DNA of 64,000 nt from Rattus norvegicus (lineage: Eukaryota; Chordata; Mammalia; Rodentia; Muridae). Each line of letters starts with the position of its first letter. The stretch's first letter is position 1. The position numbers and the translations under genes are program-made. The notes beneath the pieces were generated by a model that saw only the letters and a list, made by a program, of their open reading frames with translations, searched no databases and was not told where the DNA came from. Positions 1 to 11,758 of the stretch are shown here, piece after piece. The stretch covers positions 56,053,039 to 56,117,038 of the forward strand of contig NC_086026.1 of assembly GCF_036323735.1 (NCBI RefSeq), written 5' to 3'.

Positions 1-683
1 GGAGGGGAGGATGGCTTATGTGAGATGAGGAGACAGAAGCCCCGCTAAGCTGAGCTGGGGAGCGGTTGATCTGAGCCCTGATCAGACAAGCTTCAGCTTC
101 TCTGAAGAGAATGCGGGCTGACCTTTCTAGAGGCTGTTGCTTCTCTTACAATGGACGTTTCAAAGGAAACTTTGGGGTGTCTGGAGAGGATCACCTGATA
201 CTCACTGACTACCAACAGAGACAGGAACCTCGCTACCCTCTCAGGGTTACCCATTTTATCCATGCAAGCCCTCCTAATGGCCTGCCTCCAGGTGGGTAAT
301 GACAGCGTCCACCCAACATTCCAGAGGCTCCTGAGACACTCAGACCATGTGATCGATCTATCATCTGATCCCACTCGGACGTTCCCCTCAGAGCACCTTC
401 ACACTTGCTGCTGATGTGGCTGGCTGCTCCACATTAGTCATTTCGTTTCCTCAGCTGGACAGTACGCTGCTGTCAGCAGGGACCAGATCATCTCCATCTT
501 TTATATCCCACGTACTCACTCCCAGCAGGCCAAGCATATGGTGAGCCTTAATCACCGAATGGAAATAGGGAAGGAAGAAAAGAAGTAGGGGGAGGAAAGG
601 AGATCTGCCTTTACCCTTTTCTCTACTAGATACTGGGGTTCCCACCAGGGACAGAACAACCAGTGAGTGCTGGGAGGAGGAAC
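1..683. other. Unique DNA, no gene seen
   Basis: No repeat, RNA gene or believable coding frame is recognised. Short open frames exist on both strands but have no recognisable motif or codon pattern. Confidence 0.5.
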
Positions 684-952
684 AGCTCCGTGGGTAAAGT
701 ATGTCCTGTGCAAGCATGAGGATCTCGGTTCGAATCCTCAGCATCCATGTGCAAGCTGAGCATGGAGGGGGTAACTCTCACCCAGCACTGGAGCAATACA
801 GACAGGCAGATTCTAGGGGTTCACTGGCCAACCAGTCTAACTGAAACAGAGAGTTCCAGGTTCAAAGAGAGACTCTGCCTCACAAACAAGATGGACAGTG
901 GTTGAGGAAGACACTAAGGTGAACCTCTGGTCTCCACATTCATACTCATGAA

Positions 953-954
<2 letters not shown>
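684..954 (+). repeat. tRNA-headed composite rodent SINE (B4/RSINE1-like)
   Basis: A tRNA-like head with a degenerate B box (ggttcgaatcctc near 728) is followed by a B1-like middle (cagcactgga; gagagactctgcctc) and a tail running into a CA tract. The same architecture recurs at 12806-13096, 19925-20277 and 44150-44462. The copy is strongly diverged. The exact subfamily name is uncertain. Confidence 0.7.

Positions 955-1019
<65 letters not shown>
955..1019. repeat. (CA)n microsatellite, about 32 units
   Basis: An uninterrupted CA run directly abuts the 3' end of the upstream SINE, the usual place for microsatellites to arise from SINE tails. It is likely polymorphic. Confidence 0.98.
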
Positions 1020-1022
<3 letters not shown>

Positions 1023-1284
1023 TGGTCAGTTGTTCCTGACAGAGGTTAGCAGCACCTTGGTGTGGAAAGTGGTCCAGGATTTGCTCTCTGTACCTAGGTG
1101 TCTGCTTTGGGATTCTTAAAGCAACCCAGCAGAGTTATTTTTCTGAGTTTACAGGTGCTGGGCAGGACTCGGATTTTAGCTGTGGGGATTCCAACAAGGG
1201 CCATGTTGCCACCATTGGTTGACTAATTTCCACTGAGAAGTTTCTTTATGTGCAGTCTCAGAGTGCACTGTTTGCAGTGGACAG

Positions 1285-1368
1285 TTGACAAGTGAGGATG
1301 CAGAGGCTCAGAAAGATTAAATGACCCCAAGACTATGATTTGAATCCATGTCCTCAATAGTCTGCAAG
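1285..1368 (-). repeat. MIR fragment
   Basis: The pattern gatgcagaggctcagaaag, then ttaaatgacc, then tgatttgaatcc is the antisense of the MIR core (gaggctcagagaggttaag...gggattcgaaccc). It is an old mammalian tRNA-derived SINE. Confidence 0.6.
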
Positions 1369-1404
1369 CTCAGACAATTTTTTATGCAAAAACAAAACAT
1401 TAAA

Positions 1405-1433
1405 TGTGTGTGTAAGTGTGTGTGTGTGTGTGT
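1405..1433. repeat. (TG)n microsatellite, interrupted
   Basis: A short TG run interrupted by 'taag' near 1412. Confidence 0.9.
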
Positions 1434-1789
1434 TGTTAAAGGCAAGTTAGGGACAGTAGTAGCCATGGGGCAGGGGAAGTGTGTATGTGCGGAGTGATTA
1501 TGTACTGGTGGGGGTGTTGGATTAATAGGGACCAATAAATCCTGTGACTTAGTGATTTCCCTACATAACAGCAACACACACACTAAAAGCTCATTTTTTT
1601 CCCCCGGGCTGATTTTGCCTTGTGTCATTTGTAGTGAGACTCTGTTCTGATAGCTAGGGACTACCCCCACCCCCACCCCCAGGAATCAGAAACTGTATTA
1701 GGATACGGATTTCCTGAAGAGGTGTGGGAGAACTCTAGAAACCAGGCAGAGCAAGGGAAGATTGAGTTTTAAGGCAGTCATAGATGGGT

Positions 1790-1890
1790 CATTCTGCAAA
1801 CTTTATTGAGCAGTTCATATGTGCCAGGAGCTGTGCAGAACCTCACTAGATTGAAGAAATAGGGGGCTCTGGTCTCCGAGAATTTAAAGA
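1790..1890 (+). repeat. L2-type LINE 3' fragment
   Basis: 'actttattgagcag', then 'atgtgccaggagctgtgc', then 'gagaatttaaag' follow the order of the mammalian L2 3' region (tttattgagc...tgtgccaggcactgt...gagcttaca). Diverged relic. Confidence 0.5.
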
Positions 1891-4345
1891 TTGACTGGGA
1901 AGGCAACAGATGAGGGTTCATTATGCAGAAAGATGGGCAGTGGAGGGGTAGGAAGGCTGGAGGGCTGGTAGGGGAGAGGCCCACACCTGGGTTTCCTCAC
2001 TGGAATCCTCTACCCTGCATCCCCCTCAGGCCTGGCTCTGAGTTTAAGTCAAATAGCTTTGGTCCCCAGTTGCCTCCTGCCTGCCATGTTCCAACTCAAT
2101 CATTCTTTGAAATTTGGAACTGGAGCTAAAACGCCTTTGCCCTGTAACGGGATTTGCACAGTCACCACAGCAGTGCCTGCGTTGCTCATCACCTGCTGTT
2201 GTAATCTGCACCACTAAGCCTGCAGCTAGAGGCGGAAAAGCTTAACTCGTTCCTCTTGGCATGGGAGCCATATTCAGGATGGGGAGCTAATCCATACCCC
2301 ATCTCCACACACAGAGGCTTGCAGAGGAAGTACCCATGGCACAGAGGGCGATGGCTCCTTCTTTCCCAGAGGAGTTCTGAAGACCTTCACAGGAATTGTG
2401 GTGTCTGAATCTGAGGGTTAAACTACTCTGGGGAGCCTCTTTAAGAGTGTTGGGAGCAGAAACAAACAAGATGGCTAATTTTCCTGATGACTGTGATCCC
2501 TGGGCTTGACTGGGTGGGTCTCCGTATCTGCACCGGGAGAGTTAACTCTGTCTAAAGACATACACAAGTGGAGTTTGACCGTATTTGAGTGCGCATGTGC
2601 ATGTATTCATGTGTACTGTATACCTTCTCATGGATGCTGATTAAATACCTAGATCTTTTCTAAAGCCAAAACAACTTCTCATGGTTTGTTGTCTTTTAAA
2701 TTTATCCGAACTCTTGGTGCTTTGGAAGAAGGGAGTCCAGAGTAACACTAAGCAGGAATTTACTAACTGCTTGCTGGAACTCAGCTCTGTTTGAGGCACT
2801 GTGCTTAAATGTTTGAGACTTTGTAGGCCGATCATGGGTTAGGGGATCCAAACACATGTCCACAAAATGGAAAAGCAATCTAGAAACAGAAAAAAAGTTG
2901 CATATTCCATAGAGGTAGGGTGCAGACATGTGTGCATCCGTGCATCCATTCAGAATATATTTACTAAGCCTAACACATGCTTAGTATAGCCCTTTATTGC
3001 TGCTGAGAGACACCAGAACTATCCTAGTTCAAGTGGAATGTGCTGGAAGGACTGGGCAGTGAATGGGATTTGGCTTGTCCTAAGCAATGAGTTTCTGAGA
3101 GGCTGACTATCCAACAGGGCAGTAGGGATCCACGTGAGGAAGTAGTTTCTCATCTCTGGAAACATAAGTTTGAGTAGAGGCTTTGTAGGCTGATCTCTGA
3201 GATGCAGAAGAGACTATACTACATCCTTTAAGCACCCACTTATTCCCACTGCCCCCATTTTCCAGTGCACATGGATATCCTTCAACTGCCAGCACTTCTT
3301 AATGTGTGAGAGCCCTCTCTGTCCATTTCCTGATGACAAGTTGGAAGTCTCAAGGTATGGATGGCACCTAGGAGCAGCCCTTCTCAGGTGTCTGCTAGGA
3401 TCCAGTATCTAAATGATCCAGTCTCTTTCTGTCTGGCATGGGTCCCTCCATCACCACTGCTTTCCAGAGTTCCTAACAGCAAGAAGCGCTGCTCCCTACA
3501 GTGGAGACTTTCTCTGTAACCAGCTCTCTTGGCTGCTTTCCTACCCTGACTTTCTTCCTTCCTGGTTATTTCCTGATTTTTCTTTGTACTTGCTCATTGG
3601 CCTCTCCTTTTTGGCTAACCTGGAGAAAGACAAAGGGTATCTTGGTCTGCATGAAAGCTGAGACCTCTGAGAATTCTTTCCTTCCATTTCCACCAGACTC
3701 TGCTTGAATTAAGAGACAGTGTCACACTGAGCCTGGAGCTTCTCTCCTCTGCTGGGGAACGGGCATGGGACATTTATCCCTCATCTGACATAGATGCTCA
3801 GCTTGCCTTCTCACCAGGTCAGGGGGGGGGTCCTCTGAGAGCCTCTGGTTGGGACTGCTTTAGAGATGCTTGCCCTATCATCTATCCCATTGGAGCTCAG
3901 GCTTTGTGACCCATGATGCCTCACAGACACTTGTGACTATGGCTCTCCTTGATCTTCCGATCTCTCAGTCTGCGATAGCTCTGGGCAGGGCTGAGTCCCC
4001 ACATGTACCATTCCTAAAGAGCTCTGTTTCACAGAGTTGATGATCCAAGGGTTGGGCAAGTCAAGTCTGAAGGTCTTTTCTTTGTCACCTGGCTAGAAGG
4101 CATAGAATGGAATAAGCAACTGAGCCAGGCTAATTGCCTGCTACTCCACAAGATAGGGCACAGCTAGCGTGTACAGTGTATACGGTACATCCACAGAGTA
4201 TAATGAAACTACTTTTTACAGAAGCCGGAAAGGATGACGGAGATAGCTTACTCAGTAAGGAGGGTGGACACTGTGATGGCCACCTGTTCCTCATCAGTGA
4301 GGAACTCGCTGTCCCGATGCTGGAAAAGTAGTCTACACTTGGGAC
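1891..4345. other. Unique DNA, no gene seen
   Basis: About 2.4 kb without a recognisable repeat, apart from possible L2-like words near 2945-3000. Open frames up to 80 codons occur on both strands but show no family motif. A short run of eight Gs lies near 3820. Confidence 0.45.
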
Positions 4346-4349
4346 CTTT

Positions 4350-4412
4350 AGGGAACAATTCAGTGGCAGAGCACTTTCTACCCTAGGCTGAGACCCTCTG
4401 GGATTGCTCACA
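4350..4412 (+). repeat. Old ID-like SINE fragment
   Basis: 'caattcagtggcagagcac', then 'tttctaccctaggctgagac', then 'cctctgggattgct' resemble an eroded ID head (cagtggtagagcacttgcctag...cctgggttcgattcc). Confidence 0.4.
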
Positions 4413-4493
4413 TGCAATAACCAATTGATACACAAGTAGGAAGATATGCCATCTTTACTGGATTCAGAATGACTTCAAAGCCCTTTCACAGGA

Positions 4494-4720
4494 GGCTGGA
4501 TAGACAATGGCTCAGTGGTTAAGAGCACTGGCTGCTCTTGCAGAAGATCCAGGTTGTTTCCAGGGCCCACATGCTGGCTGACAACCATGTGCAACTCCAG
4601 TTCCAAAGGATCCAATGCCCTCTTCTGGTCTCTGATGGCACCTGCATGAATGTAGTACACAGACATACACTCAGGTCAAATACTCAATCACGTAAAATAA
4701 AAATAAAAGAATCTTTAAAG
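4494..4720 (+). repeat. B2-type SINE
   Basis: The sequence starts ggctggatagacaatggctc, with A box 'ggctcagtggttaagagcac', a degraded B box and the B2 body (tgccctcttctggtctctg). It ends in a taaaataaaaataaaa tail. The unrelated 145-codon open frame on this strand is a by-product of the SINE. Confidence 0.9.
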
Positions 4721-5073
4721 TCCTTGCATGCTCCAGAGAACCTGTTGGGTTGTGTAAGGGAGCCCCTGGGCTGCATGGAAGGTGGTTCTCTCTCTGCCCA
4801 GGTTTGCTTTCTATCTTTTGTTGTTGTTACGGGTGTGAATTTTGTGACACTCTTTAGTAAGTACCTTCTTGGTAAAATTCAGTTCAGAGGTTGCTTTCAG
4901 AGATTTACCTTGGGACAGAGGGACATTGTCCTTGCTGACTTGCTTGAACCTCTGAGTCAGTCTGCTGAATCCTAAAATTGTCAATTTCTAAACTGTACCT
5001 TCCAGAAAGCCCATGGTACCTTAGAGAGGGTGAAATGAGGTCAAGGCCCACCTCTCTCTCTATTGGTCTCAGA

Positions 5074-5075
<2 letters not shown>

Positions 5076-5114
<39 letters not shown>

Positions 5115-5128
5115 TACACACACACACA
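5076..5128. repeat. (TG)n followed by (CA)n
   Basis: An 18-unit GT run is followed by 'tttgt' and a short AC run, so the two arms could pair as a hairpin. It is a simple repeat in otherwise unique sequence. Confidence 0.95.
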
Positions 5129-7210
5129 TGTGAGTGTGTATTACAAGGAGTTGGCCCTGCAGGTCACATTTCCTCCCCCTTACACACATATGCCATGACA
5201 CCCTCAGGTGCATGGATACCTGTCTCACAGCATAGCCATTCTATGTAGTCAAGGGTCCTTCAGAAGATGTAACAGATACCCCAAGCAACAGTGTGTCTCA
5301 GTTCCAGGCGTATTCCTATAGCGGGGACTACAACGGGAGCTCGCTTTATTAGATCCCATTATAAATGGATGATTTGCCATCTCTGAAGATAAATGGGAAG
5401 CTTAATGCAGAGGTACTCTGTCTAGGGAAACTGGAGAGTTATGGATGTTAGCTTTGTAGCTTTGTGAAAGCACTTTCTTAGGGAAACTGAAATGACCAAG
5501 ATGAGATTGAATTAGTACGTACTGGTATGAGCTTTTTCTCCCCCTATCCATCTTGATTTTTTTTTTTTTTTAAGGAAAAAGATTTGCCTCCTCTGTGAGC
5601 AGTTTCATAAAATGCAAAGCTGAATTTGGGGATGGTGATTAGCAGGGTTGCCTCCTGGAGCTAAGGATGCTGCTGCCCTGCTGGAATCATCTGTGGGGGT
5701 GGTTAAGGAAGCACCCTCTGCAGGCCTCCCTCCTGGTTGTGTCTGCTCTCTCCCCTCTCACTGGGCTCCCACGCCTGTCGGGAGCTCCTTTTTCCTGTGC
5801 TCACAGAGTCGTTAGCAACACCTTCCACTGCAGCTGTGGGTTCCTGGCTTCTGGGTCTCTCCCAGGCACCCTCTTTATTCCCCTGGCCCATTTTAAATTT
5901 CAGACCCAGGCTTAGCTAGGACGTAAACATCTTGTCAGTAGGCAACTCCATCCGCCCAAGATGAGGCTGCAGGGAATCCTGCCTTTCAAGAGAGGGATCG
6001 AACGGAGTGAGGAGGTGCAGACGTAGATTATTTCCAAACCAGTGCTCCATGACGGAGATGGCTAAGGTGACATAGGTGTGCCATGTTTGTGGAATCCGTT
6101 GTGGTCCCTTGGGAATAAGAAGGGACAGGTATCTGAGTCTTCAGCTAACTGTCTTAGGACCCTGAGCAAATAGCTTCTGAGATTTGAGTCTCCATGGTTA
6201 TATATTGCAGGATTACACTGTGCATCTGGAACCACCCTAAAACCAAAGACCTACTCACATAGTCCCACTTCCTCTAGAGATGGTAGAGGGTGGGGAAAAG
6301 GCTGTGACCTGTCTAGTCTCCTGATAAGGAAGAGACAGAGTCAAGACTGCAGCCCTCATTTCCTTTTTTTTTTTAAAACTCCAGCTGATGAGATAGAGAT
6401 CAGGAGTCAAGGAAGCATTGACGACTCTAGGAACAGCTAGGACTCTGAGGCTTCTTTTGAAGCCTCCCATCTAAGCCATCAAAGACTCAAGACCAAGTAT
6501 TGAGGTCCGCTGTGTATTTGAGGCTTACAGAGTAAATGTAGAGGGGCACTTATTAGTAATATTGCTTTATCATCTAGGACCAGCATTCCCACCCCAACCC
6601 TTACCACCTGGCCAATGTCTGTCCCAAATAGCTTCATCACCAAATAATTCCATGAGCTAGGCTTGGAAAGAGACAGAATAGTGTGTGTACTAGTTTAGTT
6701 AGGACCCTATATAGTGGAAGTAACGAGAATTTCTGTCTCTCAGAGACTTTACTGGGCATTGGAGTTATCCTCTTGGGTAGTCCCCACTGGGCAGTGAATG
6801 GGGAATTCCAGCCTGGTTTCTGGGTTAATTTTCATGTCAAACAACTTTGTAGATATGGAGAATAAAAAGGGATAGCTTGCAACGAAAGGACTTAGCCTCT
6901 ACTCTGTCCCACAAATATTTATGAGCACAGATAGAATCTATTGACAGCTTTGCATGCATGGCTGGGAGCTGGTAGGTTTGGAAGCAGTTAGCACCAGGTG
7001 GATTTATTGGAAATTTAAAGCACAGACTACATATTTTTTGTTTGTTTGTTTTGATTTGTTTTTTTTATAAAATGCTAAGCACTAGGCCTACCCCAAGTCC
7101 CAGAGTATTCTTTGTATGAGGATGCTGAACTCGGTAAATGGAATGGTCCTGATCACCTTAGATCCCTAACCTCCTCCATACTAAGGCCTGGGGTGAGTCC
7201 TATAGTGAGT
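5129..7210. other. Unique DNA with short poly-T tracts
   Basis: No gene or confident repeat is visible. Poly-T runs occur near 5557-5570 and 6364-6374, and a TTTG-rich stretch near 7033-7068 may be the eroded tail of a SINE. Confidence 0.45.
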
Positions 7211-7275
7211 ACCCATCAAGGATGTCTTATAGAGGATACCCATCAAGGATGTCCTATAGAGGACACCCATCAAGG
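7211..7275. repeat. 27-bp tandem repeat, about 2.4 copies
   Basis: Unit acccatcaaggatgtcttat plus agaggat begins at 7211, 7238 and 7265 with one or two differences. Because 27 is divisible by three, a 100-codon open frame passes through it and shows a repeated THQGCLIED-like nonapeptide. There is no other sign of coding. Confidence 0.85.
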
Positions 7276-7520
7276 CTCTGGGGAAAGGCCAGAACCCACC
7301 TGGACAAAGAGCCTAGGCTTTTTCCATTTCAGGCTTCCCACAGTAATGTTCCTCATGTTGATGAGAGCCTTCTGGCCTTTAGTGGAACTATATAAAAAAC
7401 ATTACAAATACTAGTCTATTTAAACTTGTCTATGGTTTCTTATTTTGGAAGTGGGGCGTGGGAGTTGAGAATATTTCATCCACCTAGGACGTGCATCTTC
7501 TTATAAAATTTATGAATTTA

Positions 7521-7721
7521 AATTTTATTTTTTATTGTTATGTGCATTCATATGATGTGAGCGTGGAGCATGTATGTGCCACAACATGTGTACGAAGGTC
7601 AGAGGACAACTAGGTGGAGTCTGGTCTCTTCTTTCACTTTCCTGTGACTTCCAGGGACTGAACTCAGGTCCTCAGGCTTGCATGACAAGTGCTTTTACCC
7701 ACTGAGCCATCTCACTGGCCC
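7521..7721 (-). repeat. B3-type SINE
   Basis: Read on the minus strand it begins gggccagtgagatggctcag, continues tgggtaaaagcacttgtcat and has the B box 'gagttcagtccct'. Its A-rich tail is the T-rich stretch at 7521-7545. Confidence 0.88.
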
Positions 7722-7794
7722 AAGTGTACATTTTCTTAGTGCTGCTGGCTGTGGCAGGAGCTAATCTGGAAGAACATTAAGGATCATTTCAATG

Positions 7795-7922
7795 TTCTCC
7801 CAACCTTTCCCCATGTGACTGAGGAGAGGCCAAGAGATCCCAAGTCAGGTAGGCGCTCATTCAAGGTTACACAACTGGTCAGCAACAAGGTTGAAATTCA
7901 GGCTGTCTAAATCATCCACGCA
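7795..7922 (-). repeat. MIR fragment
   Basis: 'tgactgaggagaggccaag', then 'caaggttacacaactggtca', then 'gttgaaattcaggctgtc' is the MIR core read in antisense. Confidence 0.7.
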
Positions 7923-8169
7923 TGTGCTCAGAAGGTTTTGTAGTAAACTCTCAGTGGGTATCCAGAAACCATGATAACCAAGGGGACAACAGAGGACAAG
8001 AAGACATAGTCCTCATTTCCAGAGCTTGCCATGGACTGGGGAAGAATAAACCGATTCCTATTTGTCTTTTCCTACATGTCATGAAGGAAATAGCAGAGTG
8101 GTCAGAAAATAAAGAGCCCCTATGAGGAAACCATATTTAAATTTGGGTTCACATGATGGTTGGAGAACC

Positions 8170-8400
8170 AGCGAGAGAACTAGGGACAGAGTGTCTTGGG
8201 CCAAGGGAACAGTTTTCACAAAGCCCAGGGGAAGCAGCTCATTGTCAAAGTTAGCATGTTGGAGCAGAGTGAAAGAAACAGGGTGGGGCAAGGGTGGATA
8301 AGGCAAAGGCAAGGTCACATAACAGCCTCCCTGGGTCAACAAAAGAGCCTGGGTTTTACTCCTTTCCACTATGGGGTCTGATTGAATTAGCTGCGTTCCT
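8170..8400 (+). repeat. L2-like mammalian repeat fragment
   Basis: Word order (agggaacagttttcacaaag, tggagcagagtg, aaggtcac, gcctgggttttactcc, atggggtctgattgaatt) parallels an L2-type 3' repeat (gaacagcatgtgcaaaggcc...ggattttattct...gtgacatgatctgatt). The 127-codon minus-strand frame here is therefore spurious. Confidence 0.45.
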
Positions 8401-8925
8401 GTGGTGAACATCCGTAGAAACAGGGAACTTGGCTGTTCTGAGAAAGGAGCTTCTGAAGACACTTAGTCCAAGGAAGTCCTTTGCCATCTGAAGGGAAAAA
8501 GAAAAGGGATCTTGGAGGAGGAGCCCCACAGTTGGCTGAAGAGGTTGTCAGTGATAAACCAAGAAAGTGATTTCACCAGACCTTCCTGAGGACATCCAAG
8601 GACTGGGGCCAAAGGGCTGAACCCACCAGCCCAGGGATTAGCAGATCCAAATGCAAGGGTCCAATCCTAGGTGTGCCAAGTGAATTTGTCATTCTAATGA
8701 GCTAGGATGGTTTACCTCCTTGGGTGAGACTCTTGTCCTTGGGAGTCCTGGCCAGTGACTCCATGAGGCAGTTAGAACGTGGGCAATGTTAACAGACCTT
8801 TTACCTGGTAGATGGGATGCTGTCTTAGTAGGGTGCTTAGGGCTCAATTTTGCCTCCACTCTCTTTCCTTGGAGTAGGATCCTTGATCTCTCATTGCTCA
8901 ATGTCTTCCTGCCCTTTTGTGTTTT

Positions 8926-9152
8926 AAAATTTCTATTTTATTTTGCTTTATGTATATGGGTGTTTGGCCTACATGTAGGTCTGTGCACCACTTGTGTGCC
9001 TATTACCTATGAAGGCCAGAAGAGGGCACCAGATCCCCTGGAACTAGAGTTACAGATGGTTTTGAGACACCATATTGGTGCTGGGAATTGAATCCAGGTC
9101 CTCCAGCAAAGCAGCCAGTGCTTGTAACCACTGAACCATCTTGCCAGGTCCC
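8926..9152 (-). repeat. B2/B3-type SINE
   Basis: The minus strand starts gggacctggcaagatggttc and has B2 body words: gcactggctgctttgctgga, and 'gcacacaagtggtgcac'. Its tail is the A/T-rich stretch at 8926-8945. Older than the B2 at 47.8 kb. Confidence 0.85.
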
Positions 9153-9549
9153 ATTTTTCTGCACAAGAGAAGATGATATCATATAAGAAACTCCAGCCAT
9201 CTTCTCTGGCCTGGCCCAGGGAACACTCCAGCTAAGTTACCTTTGCTCTCCAAATCTTGTCTCTCAGTGGAAGAGGTTGTCCTAGGTCAGTTTCTCTGCA
9301 GGTATACTGTGACACACTGCTGAACCAAGAAGAGGGTGCCCATGTTGGCACAATGAGCCTTTTCTTTGAAGGGTGGGGATAGCCCCGGGTAGAGTCTCTT
9401 CCAATTGAGTTTTGTCTGTGCTCTATCATGTAGAACAAATAGTCCCACTTTCTCTTTGTGCTGTGAAGAAAATAAATACAGGAAAAGCAATGCCTAGAAG
9501 AATCCTAGAAATCATTACAAGGTCTCTGCTGAGATAATACAACTAATGT

Positions 9550-9700
9550 TCTGTGAGTCATCTTTCAGCTTCGAAACTCACCTCTTCTGAGAAATCTGTC
9601 CCTACAACATTATACAATGGCATCCTTCCATCCTGTCTTTTTCAATAGTTACAAGCTGCAATATCCTGGAACTAATTCAATTATTTATGCTTCTTAATAT
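9550..9700 (-). repeat. L2 fragment
   Basis: 'actcacctcttctgagaaat', 'ctgtccctacaac', then T-rich sequence resembles antisense L2 (cacctcctcagagaggcctt...ccctgacc). Weak. Confidence 0.35.
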
Positions 9701-9734
9701 GTGACCCGTGGGTTGTTTCCCATAACAACAATAA

Positions 9735-9890
9735 CAATGACAACAGCTCCTGTCAGTTATCATGGATGTAGGTGGCAGACATCTTAAGAAGCACCCTTGG
9801 GAACCTGGGACTTTGGCAGCTTAAAGTGCTTTCCAAGAGTCAACAGTTGAGTCAGGATTTGGACACAAGTCTTCCTGATCTAGTACAGGC
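9735..9890 (-). repeat. MIR-like fragment
   Basis: It ends with 'gagtcaggatttggacacaa' and 'gtcttcctgatctag', as in antisense MIR (cagagccgggattcgaaccc aggtctgtctga). The 5' part is poorly preserved. Confidence 0.4.
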
Positions 9891-10007
9891 TAAGCCAGAT
9901 AAATAGCATACATTCTTTGTGTGTCCTATTAGACCATGGAAGTCCCAGGAAGAAACAGTTTTCTGTACTCTTCCCATCTCTTATTTTAAAACTCTGCTCA
10001 GTAGTTG

Positions 10008-10255
10008 TCTTAGTTAGGTTTCCCATTGCTGTGAAGGGACACCATGAACAACACAACTCTTATAAAGGACAACAATTAACTGGGGTTGGCTTATAGGTTC
10101 AGAGGTGCAGTCTCTTGTGATCATGTCAGGAAGCAAGGCTTCAAAGCCCATCCCCACAATGATGCACTTTCTCCAACAAGGCCACAACTGCTCCAAACAG
10201 GCTATGCCTCCTAATAGTGTCACTTCCCATGAGCCAAGCATATTTAAGCCTCGGC
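10008..10255 (-). repeat. Rodent LTR-like interspersed repeat
   Basis: 'gtcttagttaggtttcccat', 'tgctgtgaagggacaccatg', 'ctcttataaaggacaac', 'ggggttggcttatagg' and 'ccaacaaggccacaactgct' are signature words of a very common rodent repeat. Read on the minus strand it would end in the typical ...ctaactaaga. It is internally deleted. Family name not assigned. Confidence 0.7.
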
Positions 10256-10330
10256 AGTAGTAAAGTCAAGATTATTGTTGGGTGTGTCAGATTCCTTGCT
10301 TGAAGTTGAAAATGTATATATAGAATACCT

Positions 10331-10332
<2 letters not shown>

Positions 10333-10389
<57 letters not shown>

Positions 10390-10395
10390 TGTGTG
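10333..10395. repeat. (GT)n microsatellite
   Basis: An uninterrupted GT run of about 25 units, then an interrupted TG/TA stretch to about 10405. Confidence 0.97.
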
Positions 10396-10504
10396 CATAT
10401 ATGTGTAACTGTAGTTTTTGTTTCCTCAGATGAAGGAGATGAGATGAGAGCTGGACTTAAGCTGTGCAAATACATAGCTTAGGCTGAGTCCAGATTCTGT
10501 GTTC

Positions 10505-10990
10505 TAACGATCCCTAGGCCTAGGCCTAGGTTTGGAAGCTTCTAGCCTCTGTACAATCTAATTTCTCAAGCTTAATGATTTGATCTGGCTTCTCTTGGCT
10601 TCTGCCTGAACTGCTGTGTCTGGCCTCATACTAACTTTGGTAATATGTTCTAATCTTCTGACTCCTTCTTATTCTCTGATTTTTCTGTCTTCACCTGTGT
10701 CTAGCTTGTGTTTTCTGTAACCTGCCTCTGTAAAACTGTCCCAGTAAATTGCTATACACACTCACCACCCACCAATTCTCTGTCTGTCTGTGTGTCTGTG
10801 TCTGTCTGTTTCTGCTCTTAAGTAGCCTCTCTTTCCTGCAAATTGTTTCTGCTCTTAAGTAGCCTCTGTTCTACTGCAGGTTGGGGGTATTCTATCTCTG
10901 ACTCATTCTGTCAAATCTTTGTCTGATTTATCACTTTGTCTGCCCTTCAATTAGATATCACTTTCAAACATAGCTAAATGTTTCACTCAG
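10505..10990. repeat. Probable rodent repeat, unclassified, with a 37-bp duplication
   Basis: A T/C-rich stretch contains gtttctgctcttaagtagcc twice, starting at 10808 and 10845, a direct 37-bp duplication. A ctgt-rich run (10782-10812) and a small cctagg triplet repeat (10512-10530) lie beside it. It has the feel of an old LTR or retroposon, but I cannot name a family. Confidence 0.35.
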
Positions 10991-11199
10991 TGAAATACTT
11001 GGTTTTGGTCTCCAAATGAGTTATCTGTGAGTGTCCTTGTGGAATTCCCACCCCTCTCTTTCTTTACTTGAATTACTAAATCCATTACAAATCTGCTTTA
11101 TTGATAAGGGTAAGGTGGCCATGAATTTAACTTTATAGGGTTCATCACTCGTCATTATATAACCTTGAAGTTCTCATCACTGTATAACCTTGAACTGAT

Positions 11200-11490
11200 A
11201 TGCTAATGTTTATTCAATAAATATTTACTGAGCACCTACTGTGTGCCACACACTGACATAGATATTGACGTATGGTGGCATGATGTGTAGACTAGGATAG
11301 AAAAATGCTGTGCTAGGACTAGCAGAGCCTAGAACATCACTGTGAAGGGCAGAGAAGGCCATTCTTGGTTGAAACCTGAATGATGATGATGAATAAAGAA
11401 GTGATGGAGATTCAGAAAATGCTATGGAGACACAGGAGACAGCAAGGCCAAGGCCTTAGAATGCAAAACAGGGACCCACGGACAACTCTC
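11200..11490 (+). repeat. L2 LINE 3' fragment
   Basis: 'ttcaataaatatttactgag', 'cacctactgtgtgccac', 'gaagggcagagaaggcc', 'gaaacctgaatgatg', 'atgctatggag' and 'gcaaggccaaggccttag' follow the L2 3' consensus in order. Confidence 0.65.
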
Positions 11491-11559
11491 AAGTTTCTAG
11501 TTTTGCTGTCACAGACAGTGAATTACAGAGTCTCAAGATGAAAGCAGGGAATACAGGTC

Positions 11560-11707
11560 TTGGTAAGGGTCCAGGCCAGCCTTAATGCTTGTAGCATCTA
11601 CTCTCTGAACCTCGGTTTCCTAAATGAAGGCAATAAGAGTACCTTCTAGAATAGTGATGGAGATTAAATGAGTAAACACTTGGTGTGCAGGGCACAGAAA
11701 CCATTAG
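11560..11707 (+). repeat. MIR SINE
   Basis: 'ctctctgaacctcggtttcc', 'taaatgaaggcaataagagt', 'gatggagattaaatgag' and 'gggcaca' match sense-strand MIR. Confidence 0.8.
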
Positions 11708-11709
11708 TG

Positions 11710-11758
<49 letters not shown>
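11708..11758. repeat. (TAG)n trinucleotide microsatellite
   Basis: About 16 perfect TAG units directly follow the MIR tail. Because every unit in one frame is a stop, it also closes that + strand frame. Confidence 0.98.

Noticed and set aside
4538..4975. 145-codon + frame
   Set aside because: Its first half is a B2 SINE, so the frame is accidental.
7112..7414. Secreted repeat protein
   Set aside because: The nonapeptide repeat comes from a 27-bp duplication; no signal peptide, no motif.
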